From assembly GCA_016617855.1 (NCBI GenBank), contig JAECUM010000804.1, positions 124,001-188,000 of the forward strand: a DNA stretch of 64,000 nt, in the 5' to 3' direction. This DNA is from Megalonaias nervosa. Taxonomy: Eukaryota; Mollusca; Bivalvia; Unionida; Unionidae. Position 1 is the stretch's first letter. Every line of letters starts with the position of its first letter. Positions 12,750-23,972 of this stretch are shown piece after piece. The notes under the pieces were generated by a model. The model had not been told where the DNA came from, searched no databases, and saw only the letters and a list, made by a program, of their open reading frames with translations. Made by a program: the position numbers and the translations under genes.

Positions 12750-14235
12750 TCATCTGTTTTCTGTCCATCCAGTAGCACAGGTTATCTATCACTAATCGTC
12801 CTAAACTGTTTGGAGGATTTGCTGTTGAAATTTACATACCCCTTCATCCCATAGTCTAGTTGGTCATAAATGAAATTGGTATCCCTTAGATATCCAGTAT
12901 TCCCACTACAGTGGCCATCTGGCAAATCATGTTACTGCAGCGCCTCTTGAATGGAAAGTTATATTGACATGGGGCTTTCACTAGAAGACTTCTTATGATG
13001 TTTAGTTGGTCCTCAATGAAATCCAATATGGTCAACACAGTGGCCATTTTGAAAATCTTGTTATTGCTACTTCTTCTGAATGGATGGTCATATCGACATG
13101 TTTTTTTTCTTGTGATGTTTATTTGGTCCTAAATGAAAATGTTGCCAATCTGTTATCCAATATAGCTACCATCTTGAAAATTGTATTATTACTCCACCGC
13201 AGTGGAAAGTCATATCAACATGGAGTTTACACAAGAGACTTCATTTCATGTCTAGTTGGTTCTAAATGAAAATATTGCTACTCAAACATTCAATATGAAT
13301 ACCTCAGTGGCCATCTTGAAAATTATATTTTTATAGATACTCCTCCGAAATAGATGGTCATATCAGAATGAAGTCTTCTCTGCAAGAATTTTATGCTCTC
13401 TGGTTGGTCCTAAATGAAAACGGTGGTGATCTCACTTCCAGTATGGGTGACATGGCAACCATTTTGAAACCTTTGTTATCACCACTCCTCCTAAATGGAA
13501 AGTGATTTCAACATAAGGTTTTCACATAAAAACTTCTTATGATGTTTATTTGGTCCTAAATGAAAATGGTGCAAATCTGGTGCCATTATGGCCATCATAA
13601 TAGATATCTTGAAAATTTTGTGATCGCTATTCCTTCTAAATGGATGGCCATACCAACATGGGGTTTTCCCAAAATGGGCGTGTGGTGAGGTTTGTTGTTT
13701 TATGTTACAGCATCACAAGTAGGTTATTTAGTGCCAAGGCAATTGAAGTAAAGTTATTTGCTCAGGGACACACCAGTGTTGTAGCAAACAGTGGCTGATT
13801 CCATGATAAATCTAAAACCCATATCCTTTTGGTCTCAAGTCTGGCACATGAACCACTGAGTCAGTAATTCTACTTTCACCAAAATAATTATTACCAAAAG
13901 ACTTCTCTTATGATGCCTGGTTGGTGATTAAATGAAAATTGCAATCTTACATCCAGTATGGCTGCCATGTTGACCATCTTGAAAATGTTGTTATTGCTGC
14001 TTCCCCTGAATGGAGAGCCATATTGACATATGGCTTTCACTAAAAGACGGCTTTTGATGTGTATTTTTGTTCTAAATTAAAGTGGTGGTGATCTACTTAT
14101 AATATGGTTTCAACACTCAGCAGTTAAATAAAAAGAAATGATCTTATTATTTTGAATACCTGGAAAACCTTTTTGCCAGTAGAGTCTTTGTCCACTCAAG
14201 GAACTCTTGTCTATCATTGTCTGCTGAGTGAAAGC
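12750..14235 (+). repeat. Subrepeat element, copy 2
   Basis: Collinear with the element at 4743. The head has 'GTCCATCCAGTAGCACAGGTT' in degenerate form and 'TTTGGAGGATT', then the same internal units, then the tail with CACTCAGCAGTTAAA and CCAGTAGAGTCTTTGTC. It is longer than copy 1 because it has more units and a 198-bp insertion at 13676. Confidence 0.75.
13676..13873 (-). mobile_element. tRNA-derived SINE-like insertion nested in subrepeat element copy 2
   Basis: It interrupts an internal unit of the host repeat and is flanked by an imperfect 11-12 bp duplication (TTTCCCAAAAT at 13665, TTTCACCAAAAT at 13874). On the minus strand the head reads like a tRNA 5' half (CTCAGTGGTTCATGTGCC) and 'GGGTTTTAGAT' sits at the box B position, diverged. 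The far end contains TTTGCTCAGGGACACA (+ strand). Confidence 0.65.
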
Positions 14236-14394
14236 TCCCACTTGTGTCTCTGTTATTTCAGTCATGTTGGATATGAATATCTTGGATGCAATCCAATTCA
14301 AGAAAGAGTTGTTTTGTGTATTTCATCTTTTGATGGTACATAACACATTCAAGACTACATAACACATTCAAGACTATGTAATACATAGGCTCTT

Positions 14395-14520
14395 GGAGTA
14401 GAATATCATGCCAAAATTCAACAGCTAACTAGGGATGAGTTGGGAAGGATTAAAACCTGTGACCTTTGGTTTTTGAATCTATCATTCTAACCACTGAGCA
14501 ATCATGATCCCTTAGAATGA
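14395..14520 (-). mobile_element. Degenerate tRNA-like SINE head
   Basis: On the minus strand: TTGCTCAGTGGTTAGAATG (box A-like), then AGGTTTTAATCCT (box B-like) about 45 bases later. No tail or target duplication was identified. Surrounding 14236-15538 is otherwise featureless intron. Confidence 0.5.
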
Positions 14521-15538
14521 TCTTGACTATATTTTACTGAGTTATTGCCAGTGATTGACTTAGTACATTTTCAAGCATTATAAGAAAAAAATACTTGTAA
14601 CTTTGTTTTGGAGATGAGCATAGTAATTACCTGAACCCACTATGCACAATGTACTTGAGAGAGTTTGAGAGCTATTTATAGAAGTCAAAGGCTTATTATG
14701 TTTGGTATATTTTCAAACAGGAAATTAAAGATGAATACCAGTTTTTGATATGCATCACAATTTAATATTCTGATAACAAAATTGATTAATATTTACTACA
14801 TGGAAGCAACCATTACTATTTAAGTGTTTTACATACATATATAGGTTTTGACAACATAAATTTAAGCTTAGATCTAGAAAGAAGTTCAGATTCACCAATG
14901 TTTCTTGAACCCACTTGCTCTTTCTTTATTTTGGCAGTAATTTAGTATTAATACTGAGCTGGCCACCTCTGGCTGGAAAGGAGCAGGGAATTACATCACT
15001 TGACTTTTCCCTTTTTGCAGTTTGGAAACCAAAATTGTTTTCTACTTCCCTCCACTATTTACTATAACAGTGTCCCCTCCCACTATCTTGAATATCTCAA
15101 CTTTGTGAGAATTTATCCTGCTTGTCAAGTTTTGTTCAGTGCTTCAAATTAAATGATGGCAGAATTACATGTTTTAATCATGGGTCATTCTTTTTTTCTT
15201 TTGTTCACTGTTGCATTGCTTAGCTGCTTTTCATCATGATTCTACTGTTAATGTTAATCGTACATTCTTGCAAAAGTTTGGTCTACGAGGCACCTAGATT
15301 TAAATCATATTATTAGAATTAGGGTCTGTAAGCAATTTTTTCCATGAGATTGTCATCCATGATATTAGCAACAGTCATTCAAAGCTTCAGCTTCTTCCTA
15401 CTTTCTTTCTCTCCTTACAAAAGCCTGCTCCTGTCAAGGTAAACAAATCATTCCATCATTTTGAACAACAGAGCACACTTTCTCAGTCGACACCTTCTGC
15501 AAACATGTTCATAAAATCCTGATGCAATTTTTGGTGGC

Positions 15539-16858
15539 ATCATCATCATCATCATCAATCCCTTAACCCAAGAGATCGTTGGGGCATCACAGTTGACTTT
15601 AAAACCAATTCTCTCCATCTTTCCCTGTTCTCTACTGCCCTTTGGGAATCTCCAGATCCCATGCCTGTCCACTCCTTAATGTTCTCTTCCCACCTCTTTT
15701 TCTGTCTGCCTCTTCTTCTGCACCCTCACACTGTGCCTTGCAAGATTGTTTTTGCCAGTCCAGATGATCTTTAGATCTGACCGTACCACTTCAGTTTGCA
15801 CTTTTTACAGTGGTCAAGAGGTCTTTATAGGATCCAATGGCTCATTGGATCCTGTTGTGGACTTCTTTGTTGGTTACATGGTCAGTGTATGAGATGCCCA
15901 AGATCTTGCAGAAGCATCTCATTTTGAAGGTTTGAATCCTTCTTTGTAGATCTGATGTGAGTGTCCATGTTTCACAAGCATACAGAAAGGTGGATATGAC
16001 AATCGAGTGCATCAGCCTTATTTTGGAACCAAAAGCAATGTTGGTATCTTTCCATATTGGTCTCAACCTTGTTATTGCTGTTAGTTCTGGTTTGGAGCCC
16101 TCATCTGTGATAATTGATTCCAAGTACTTGAAGCTTGTGACTCTTTCCAGCTTCTGTCCACTGACCTTTATTTCTGTACTGATGCCATTGGTGTTGTTTG
16201 TCATGAGTTTGTTTTTTTTGGCGCTAATCTCCATACCGTATGCTGTGGAGGTTGTGTCATGGCACTCTACCAAGTCAGCCAGTTCTTTTTCATCACCTGC
16301 TAAACCATCAATATCATCTGCAAAGCAAAGGTTGGTGATTGTTCTTCCTCCAATGCTGACAGTGCCCTTGTGGTCATGCAAGGCATTGATCTTTTCCAGG
16401 AAAATGTTGAAGAGTGTAGGTGACAGTATACATCCCTGTCTGACTCCAACTGTTGTTCGAAACTGATCTCTTCTGCTGCCATTGATGTTTACAGCACTGG
16501 TGGCTTTGTCATAGAGGTACTCAATCAAAGCCTTATCAAAGGCCTTTCTGAATCTATAAAGATGTGGTATAGATACTGATGATGCTGAAGGTATTTCTTG
16601 CAAAGGAGTCTGAGATTGAAGATTTGTTCTGTGGTGCTCCTTCCAGCTCAGAAGCCTGCCTGCTGTTCAGCAATAATTTTCTCTGCTTGAGGCTAAAGTC
16701 AGTTGAGAATTATCATCAACATGACTTTGCTCGGGTGACTGATCAAGCTGATGGTTCTGTAGTTTTGGCATAGTTGTAGGTTTCCTTTCTTGGAGAGCAT
16801 GATGACCAAGGATTGAGTCCATGTTGTGGGCCATTCTCCTGGCATCACTCAGGGAAAA
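15539..16858 (-). pseudogene. 5'-truncated non-LTR retrotransposon (reverse transcriptase ORF remnant)
   Basis: The minus-strand frame 16603-15842 encodes RT motifs: VGVRQGCILSPTLFNIF, the FADDIDG active-site box, then SFKYLESIITDEGS and a Tyr-Ala-Cys-Glu-x-Trp-Thr-Leu motif. Further 5' (up to about 16858), shifted frames with stops give KIIAEQQAGF, AGRSTTEQIF and YRTISLISHPSK. Further 3' (15841-15560) they give RRGRQKKRWEENI and EWTGMG. The minus-strand 3' end is a short GAT microsatellite (15539-15556), a tail type known in some LINE clades. Frameshifts, at least one stop and loss of the endonuclease domain mean it is dead. The clade is unassigned. Confidence 0.9.
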
Positions 16859-17270
16859 AGGGTCTTTAATTTTGCCATAAATTAATTTTTAAAACCATGC
16901 ATTATAAAATAAAATTGGAAATAAAACAATGATAGTTGCTTTATTTAATAAATGAATTTGTGACTGAGAGATGGCATTTTTGGATTTTGATATTTTTGTA
17001 AGATTGTTATGGTTGCAGACCAATTTTAATACATGTAATTGAATCTGTTGCTAAAATGCATTTATGAATTATACAATATATCTGGAGTGCATGCTGGTAT
17101 AAGGAGGATGCAGTTTTTTTTTAAAAAGAGTATTTGATTTAAAAGACATAAACAAGGCTGATGATGTATAAGTTATTTTTATAATAATCTGTAGATGCAT
17201 TTGTTTACACCTGGCAATTCATGAAAGTCCTTAAGTTTGATTCCCCGAAAGAAAGCATAATCTGTGCTTT
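16859..17270. other. Intron, nothing recognised
   Basis: AT-rich sequence between the LINE remnant and the next array. No coding, RNA or repeat signal was seen. Confidence 0.5.
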
Positions 17271-17274
17271 GACA

Positions 17275-17685
17275 TGCATGGCACTTGCAAAAGAATGCAG
17301 TCAATAAGATTTGAATGGATTAGACCACAAAATAATGACTCTTGTACAAGAATGCAGTCAATAATATTTGAATGGCTTCCACCACAAAATGCATGGCACT
17401 TGTATAAGAATGCTGCAAATAAGTTTTGAATGGATTGGACCACAGAATAAATGGCTCTTGTATAAGAGTACATTTTATAAGATTTGAATGGATTACCACA
17501 AAATACATGGCTCTTAGACAAGGATGCAGTCGATATGATTTGAATTGATTTGAGCACAAAATACATGACTCTTGTTCAAGAATGCAGTATATACGAATTG
17601 AACGGATTGGACCACAAAATATATGGCTCTTGTATAAGAATGCAGAGTATAATATTTTAATGGATTTCACCACAAAATGCACACC
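17275..17685. repeat. Minisatellite, about 60-bp unit, 7 copies
   Basis: Units contain AAGAATGCAGTCAATA, GATTTGAATGGATT, CCACAAAATACATGGCTCTT and GTATA. Copies diverge by 10-25%. The reverse-strand frames of 111 and 120 codons are translations of this array. Confidence 0.9.
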
Positions 17686-17869
17686 AGAAGCCTACAATTT
17701 GTCAACGGAGTCTTTATTGCTATAATTTTTACCGAAAGCATGTGAAAATGGATGATATAATTTTTTACGTTATTTATATTTTATAGGTTATTATAAATAC
17801 TGGTTTGTATGGAAGGACTAGTTGTGCAAATGATAGCAGATACATGTATTAGTAGAGTAAAGGTGCACA

Positions 17870-18095
17870 TTTTATGGCAGTGTGCCTTTCTTTGTAAATT
17901 TCTCTATCTCAGTATTCATGTCAGTGTGCCTTTCTTTGTAAATCTCTATCTCATTATTCACGGCAGTGTGCCTTTGTTTGTAAATTTCTCTATCTCAGTA
18001 TTCATGGCAGTGTGCCTTTCTTTGTAAATTTCTCTATCTCAGTATTCATGGCAGTGTGCCTTTCTTTGTAAATTTCTCTATCTATCTCAGTATTC
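17870..18095. repeat. 44-bp minisatellite, about 5 copies
   Basis: The unit joins GGCAGTGTGCCTTTCTTTGT and AAATTTCTCTATCTCAGTATTCAT. Copies are highly similar. Confidence 0.92.
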
Positions 18096-18369
18096 CCTAG
18101 GCAGAATTATCCATATGTGTCATATATAAAAAATGTATACACAGTATTGTTGATGTGAGCCACACAAGTGTCATAAAATTATAAAAGAGGCCATAGTTCT
18201 CCCAAAGTATCTTACAAGAAAGGTTGTATCTTAATGGTGAAATTAAACAAAAATCTCATGAATATAGTGTTTACGGTAATTATATGAAAGCATACATCAG
18301 CAAAACCCCCAAAACAGAGTATTTAAAAATATAAGAACATGTATCAGTAAAACTCAAAAAGAGAGTATT

Positions 18370-19590
18370 TAAGGGCATGAAAGCACGTATCAGCAAAACT
18401 TTAAAAATTCAGCATTTAAGGATGTAATAGCATTTATCATCAAAACACAAAACTCAGGTGTAAACATAGACAAAAGGATATAATAGCATGTATCAGCAAA
18501 ACAAAACTCAAGTGTAAACATATACAAAAGGATATAATAGCATGTATCAGCAAAACAAAACTCAAGTGTAAACATAGACAAAAGGATATAATAGCATGTA
18601 TCAACAAAACAAAACTCAAGTGTAAACATAGACAGAGGATATAATAGAATGTATCAGCAAAACTAAACTCAAGTGTAACAGACTAAATGATATAATAGCA
18701 TGTATCAGCAAAACAAAACTCAAGTGTAAACTTAGACATAAGGATATAATAGCATGTATCAGCAAAACAAAACTCAAGTGTAAACATAGACAAAAGGATA
18801 TAATAGCATGTATCAACAAAACAAAACTCAAGTGTAAACATAGACAGAGGATATAATAGAATGTATCAGCAAAACTAAACTCAAGTGTAACAGACTAAAT
18901 GATATAATAGCATGTATCAGCAAAACAAAACTCAAGTGTAAACTTAGACAAAAGGATATAATAGCATGTATCAGCAAAACAAAACTCAAGTGTAAACATA
19001 GACAAAAGGATATAATAGCATGTATCAACAAAACAAAACTCAAGTGTAAACATAGACAGAGGATATAATAGAATGTATCAGCAAAACTGAACTCAAGTGT
19101 AAACAGACTAAATGATATAATAGAATGTATCAGCAAAACAAAACTCAAGTGTAAACATAGACAAAATGATATAATAGCATGTATCAGCAAAACAAAACTC
19201 AAGTGTAAACATAGACAAAAGGATATAATAGCATGTATCAGCAAAACAAAACTCAAGTGTAAACATAGACAAAATGATATAATAGCATGTATCAACAAAA
19301 CAAAACTCAAGTGTAAACATAGACAAAAGGATATAATAGCATGTGTCAGCAAAACAAAACTCAAGTGTAAACATAGACAAAATGATATAATAGCATGTAT
19401 CAACAAAACAAAACTCAAGTGTAAACATAGACAGAGGATATAATAGAATGTATCAGCAAAACTAAACTCAAGTGTAACAGACTAAATGATATAATAGCAT
19501 GTATCAGCAAAACAAAACTCAAGTGTAAACATAAACAAAAGGATATCATAGCATGTATCAGAAAAACACAGAAATCAAGAGTAGACATAG
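18370..19590. repeat. 54-bp minisatellite with higher-order structure, about 22 copies
   Basis: The unit joins GATATAATAGCATGTATCAG, CAAAACAAAACTCAAGTGTA and AACATAGACAAAAG. A marker variant (GACAGAGGATATAATAGAAT followed by a short unit ending AACAGACTAAAT) recurs at 18631, 18843, 19055 and 19430. The first three are exactly 212 bases apart, indicating a four-monomer higher-order unit. Reverse-strand open frames here are translations of the repeat. Confidence 0.95.
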
Positions 19591-19829
19591 ACACACATTA
19601 CAGAATAAGAAACATAGCTCATTGGAGCTATTTTACTGACTGTTCACATTAATATAACAATTTACTTCAACAATCAAACATACTTACAATTCTACTTTTA
19701 TTCTAGTCATTCAGTTATGATTCTTTGCTAAAACTGCACTCCCCTCCCCCATTTATAATTGATATTTGTATAAAATAAGTAGCAATGATAGAAGCACTTC
19801 AGGTCAATATAATGTATCTTGACTTTACC

Positions 19830-19998
19830 CATGTATTATTAAGGACCACTTTACCAGTGCATATTAAAGGACTTTAAAGGGACAGAACCAGTGTGTATTA
19901 TACCTTTTTGTAATGTTATTTATGACTATACACTGTACCTGTGTATTATAAAAGACCACTTGTATATAATGAGCAGTTTTAAAGTGACAGAATCGGTA
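19830..19998. repeat. Tandem repeat split by an inserted element (left part)
   Basis: Units of roughly 90 bases have 'GTGTATTATACCTTTTTGTAATG', 'GACTATA..ACCTGTGTATTA', 'AAAGACCACTT' and 'TTAAAGGGACAGAACC'. The series stops in mid-unit at about 19998 and resumes at about 20828. Confidence 0.7.
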
Positions 19999-20827
19999 AA
20001 TGTTGTGTTATGTATATTTAATTTGCATTGTTTGTTAGCTTTCTTTCATTTTTTTTATTTCATTAAATGTTGTGGGTAACCAACATTGTATCTAGTTGCT
20101 GACCTTGTCCAAAATCAGTGACAATTTTGTAGGCAACTTATTTTTCTCTGAGTGAGGATCATTCTCGTAAGCTGAGTCAAGGACATTGTATTTTTTTATA
20201 TAATTTTACTTGGACTGCATGATTTCTGTCACATATCTTATGGTAACAAACTTCTAATCCTTCTAAAACAATGAACTTTTGATCTTCATCCAGGGTTTTG
20301 TTTTTCATCATAATTTGTCATATAACTGATATTTTTCTGAAAATCTGTTATTCGTGCTTTAAGATCTCGGCAGAATAAATTTTATTATGTTGTGTCCAGT
20401 AATTCATTTGGGCTGGAATTTATTTCTTCAAATTATTTAATTGAAATAATTCTTCTCTGGAAATACAGAGTGCTCATAAAAAATTATATTCTTGGACAGA
20501 GGCATTCACTGTGATTTATAGTGAATTCAAACCTGGAATTATATTACAGCGATTCAACAAAAGACCATTGGTTCAACACCACGATACAAGCCAAAACAGG
20601 CACATCAGCACCTTCAGTGTTGAATTTAATTTGGATTTCCACTAAAGTTTATTCAGAACTTTAATTATTTGGACTTGTATCTGTAATTCTTGGATTTAAT
20701 TTGCAATACCTTAAGTTCCTTTTTTCACAATTTCATTCTAGGGAAATAAATTATTTGTTGAATTTTACAAAGCTTGTTGCTTTTCACTCTTTTCTGTTAC
20801 TTTTTTAAGAGTATAGACTCATAGCAA
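19999..20827 (+). mobile_element. Approximately 830-bp dispersed element, copy 1, inserted in a tandem repeat
   Basis: It interrupts the 19830-20960 tandem repeat in mid-unit, which fixes both ends to within a few bases. A diverged copy in the same orientation is at 34012-34905. Shared blocks include GTTATGTATATTTAATTT, 'ACAGAGTGCTCA..A', 'CAGGCACATCA', 'GAACTTTA' and 'GAATTTTACAAA..CTT'. I see no coding region, LTR or clear inverted ends, so the class is unknown; it may be a non-autonomous DNA element. Confidence 0.7.
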
Positions 20828-20960
20828 TTGTTACACCTTTTGTAATGAGATCCATGACTATACCTGTATATTAAAAGAGACAACTTTACCTGTGTACATG
20901 GAGGAGCTGTAAAGGGTAGAACCAGTGTCTATTGTTAAGCCTTTTTGTAACATACTGTCA
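20828..20960. repeat. Tandem repeat resumed after the inserted element (right part)
   Basis: ATTGTTACACCTTTTGTAATG through 'GACTATACCTGTATATTAAAAGAGACAACTTTACCTG' to GTAGAACCAGTGTCTATTG matches the units at 19830-19998. Confidence 0.7.
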
Positions 20961-21099
20961 CACATGAATCTATTTATTTGTAGAGCAAAGGCCAGAAGGA
21001 TCTCAACCTGGTTATGTCTGAGGCAAAAAATATAAATTTCTTGGAAAAAGTTTAGGACTTCTAGAACTAGATGAAATGAAGCATGTATGGGAACCATAT

Positions 21100-21186
21100 A
21101 TACTTCCTTGTAAGTCAGATCCAACTGCAGTCTACATAGACCCAGATGTGGGTGTATACAGTTTGCAGTTGGACCCATTTTATATG
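21100..21186. mobile_element. Foldback (hairpin) element, copy 1
   Basis: A 24-nt arm at 21121-21144 is the inverted complement of 21149-21172 with five mismatches and a 4-nt loop. The arm shares TCTACATAGACCCAGAT with the hairpin at 31622. Confidence 0.7.
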
Positions 21187-21569
21187 TGAGAATAGAATTG
21201 AGAGGTCTCTCAGAAACTTCTCAAATTCTGCAATTCTTCTAATACCTCCATAAAACTATTCAGTCTCAAAGTGTCTGAACTTGTAATATTTTTATTTTTA
21301 ATAATGGAATTCAAATAGCAGATAAAGGAGCATAGATAATAATTGTTTTGTTACTTATGACAAATGATTGTATCAATAAAATTTTTTGAAACCATCGTGG
21401 TTTCCATGAAATGGAACCTAGCCTTAAATATGACTATATAGTACCATTTTTCAGGAATCAGAAATAAAGCGGAATGCAAAATATTTCTAAAATTTAATGA
21501 GTTCAACTAGTATTAAAATTTGAAACCCACATACATTCAGAATTTGGTGTAAACAATATTTGAACCTAT

Positions 21570-21700
21570 ACAATATGACTAATATGCATGTAAATCAGAT
21601 ATGACTAATATATATGAACATCAAATATGACTAATATACATGTACATCAGATATGATCAGTGTACATGCACTTCAGATATGATTAATGTACATTTACATA
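21570..21700. repeat. Tandem repeat (GATATGACTAATATACATGTACATCA), left part
   Basis: Four to five units of about 27-30 bases. The array is interrupted by a SINE and resumes at 22021-22125 with TACATCAGATATGATTAATG. Confidence 0.85.
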
Positions 21701-21701
21701 C

Positions 21702-22020
21702 GATATGTGTGTGTGTGATTTAGACTTTTAATGTAGCTTTATCAGTTATAGTCATATCACTACAATGTCTGCAGTGTAACAGTTTATAGTGATGTCTAGC
21801 ACTGGGGCATAATGCCACAGACATGTGGCATCATTTTCCACTCAGTCACATTAGCCTGACACCAGGCTGACCAGTCCTAACACCAACCTATCAATGCTGA
21901 GCACAAGCTAGGCAGCTCCTAGTACTATTCTGTAAGAATTTGGTATGATTTGGCTGGGATTTGAACCTGCGACCTCCCACATCCAAGGTGGACACTCTAA
22001 CCTCTAAGGTCACCGGAGCG
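21702..22020 (-). mobile_element. tRNA-derived SINE family B, copy 1
   Basis: On the minus strand the head has a box A-like CCTTAGAGGTTAGAGTG and a box B-like GGTTCAAATCC in the context GGAGGTCGCAGGTTCAAAT. The body contains GGTGTTAGGACTGGTCAG and GCCACATGTCTGTGGCAT. It ends AAAGTCTAAATCACACAC, so the tail is a CA repeat. The body matches 61449-61658 on the + strand. It sits between two parts of one tandem array. Confidence 0.8.
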
Positions 22021-22188
22021 GTACATCAGATATGATTAATGTATATATACATCAGATATGATTAATATACATGTAGATCAGATATGATTAATATATATAT
22101 ACATCAGATATGATTAATGTACATTTATATTATTGGATACACCTATATCTTCAATGAATTGTTGCATTACCACATTCGGTTTAGGAAT

Positions 22189-22407
22189 ATTTGTCCAACT
22201 GAGAGTTTCAATGAAAATGGTGAAAGGATTTGAAAGTCAGTCAAGTGTGAAATGTGTATTGCCTTTTTATGTATTACTTTTGCAGTGCAATTTTAACATT
22301 CATTTGGAAATTCTGAAAGTCCTGTATTTAAAAGGCTATAAACATTTCAGGCTTGACTGACCTTCAAATCCTTTCACTCTTTTATTCAAACACTCAGTTG
22401 GACAAAT
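22189..22407. mobile_element. 219-bp long inverted repeat (hairpin)
   Basis: The left arm begins ATTTGTCCAACTGAG and continues GTGAAAGGATTTGAAAGTCA. The right arm is its inverted complement (CTTCAAATCCTTTCACTC ... CTCAGTTGGACAAAT). Strong pairing runs about 65 bases, and weaker pairing continues inward (TGAAATG..TATTGCC) to a small loop. It could be a MITE. If the intron is transcribed, the RNA could fold into a long hairpin. Confidence 0.8.
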
Positions 22408-22409
22408 AA

Positions 22410-23310
22410 TGTATTGTAGGCATTTGACAAATAGTTCTACTATTTGATCTGTAGGCCCACTGTCATTGTGTGAAAGTAAATGTTACTCACCTGTTCATAA
22501 TATCGTATGGGACTTATGTTTGCATCAGATATTTCAAATTAAAGCATAGTAAATATGCTATTATGAGTTGTTATTTTACAAAGCCAATGAATCCCGTATC
22601 TGTATTAAAGTTGTTTTTCTTTTCTTGAGAGACACAGCCAGAAGCAGATTTCATTTGAATAAACATATTCCCAATGTTAATAGGGTGTAGGTCATAGGTG
22701 TGTATACACCTATCTGGGTGGGGTTATTTTATATATCTTTAAAACAGATCAACTAGTCTTCATGTACATAAATGGTAGCATAAGTTACAGGATTTTCCAC
22801 TTTGGAACTCAGTCTCCTCATATAAAGGTAATTTTTAAAAAAATATTTCTTTGAATTTCTTGTAGCTTAGGAATAAACTGTCTAAAATTTTGATAGTGAA
22901 GTAAGTTGTGTAAACAGATTTGTCCTTAAGTTGTTTAATTCTATCTTGATGATAGAAGGGTGAAAGAGAGAAAACAGTATACCCCCCAAAACTACCTGCA
23001 TACTTTCTGACCTGCCTGAAGAAGTGACATATTCAAAACAATATGTGAGACCAGGCTCCTGTCTCGGTAGAGATGTCATGACTTTATAATAAACTTAATG
23101 ATGCCAACTCAGAATAGATCCTATTTTATCTTATCTGACTATGAAATTTTCAGGCTGAGATCTTGAAAGTTGCTAATACTCCTTTACTTAAAATGTAATA
23201 TTAAGTTATATGACTTGAAAATTATTAGCATTTCCTTTTTGGTTTGGCACATTTAATTTGCTGTCAAATTTAATGCTGTTAAAAACTTTCAATCATAAGG
23301 TGATATAATA
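22410..23310. other. Intron, nothing recognised
   Basis: AT-rich sequence with short chance open frames only (for example 23079-22882 on the minus strand). Confidence 0.5.
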
Positions 23311-23329
23311 TAATGCCGTTGTGTTATTC

Positions 23330-23745
23330 ATCATTTTATCTATATCAAATTATGTATGGGTTTTCTATCAAGTTATATATAGTTGTTTTTTTTTATCAAA
23401 TTACATGTTGGATTTCTATCAGGTTAGGTGGAGGATTCCTATTGTGTGTGTGATTTCTATCAAGTTATTTGTGGGATTTCTATCAAACTACATGTTGGAT
23501 TTCTATCAAAATGTGTAGGGATTTCTATTAAATTATGAAGGGGATTTCCATCAAATTATTCTGTCAAGTTGTGTTGGATTTCTATCAAGTTGAGTGAGGG
23601 ATTTCTGTCAAATTATGTAGGGGATTTTCTATCAAATTATGTGTGGGATTTCTATCAAGGTATGTGGGAGATTTTTATCAATTTATGTGGGGGATTTCTA
23701 TCAAGTTATATGCAGGATTCCATAAAGTTATGTAGAGGATTTCTT
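23330..23745. repeat. Degenerate minisatellite, 24-27 bp unit
   Basis: Units resemble GGATTTCTATCAAATTATGT plus GTGG. About 16 copies vary in length. The forward open frames across it are by-products. Confidence 0.9.
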
Positions 23746-23972
23746 TTATGTTTTATCGCCAAAACTATAGATGTTTTCATCAAAAATATATCCTTACTGT
23801 TTTACAGTCTGTACCCTAAATGTTTCTGTTGCCAAAATAGGTATTTGTTTATGTCTGAAAATATAGGGACAAAGCAAAAATGATTCTTAGCAGAACAAGC
23901 TGAAAAATATCAGAACATGACCATTTGTTGATTTTATCAGTTTCATAGATAATGTTTTGTCCTCTGTTAATC

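Noticed and set aside
15957..16466. 169-codon + strand frame opposite the LINE
   Set aside because: Antisense shadow of the reverse transcriptase sequence, which has clear motifs on the minus strand.
18390..19428. Reverse-strand frames rich in CFADTCYYILLSMFTLEF-like repeats, suggesting a membrane protein
   Set aside because: Translation of the 54-bp array (18 codons per unit) in two frames at once. Hydrophobicity is a by-product of the T-rich strand.
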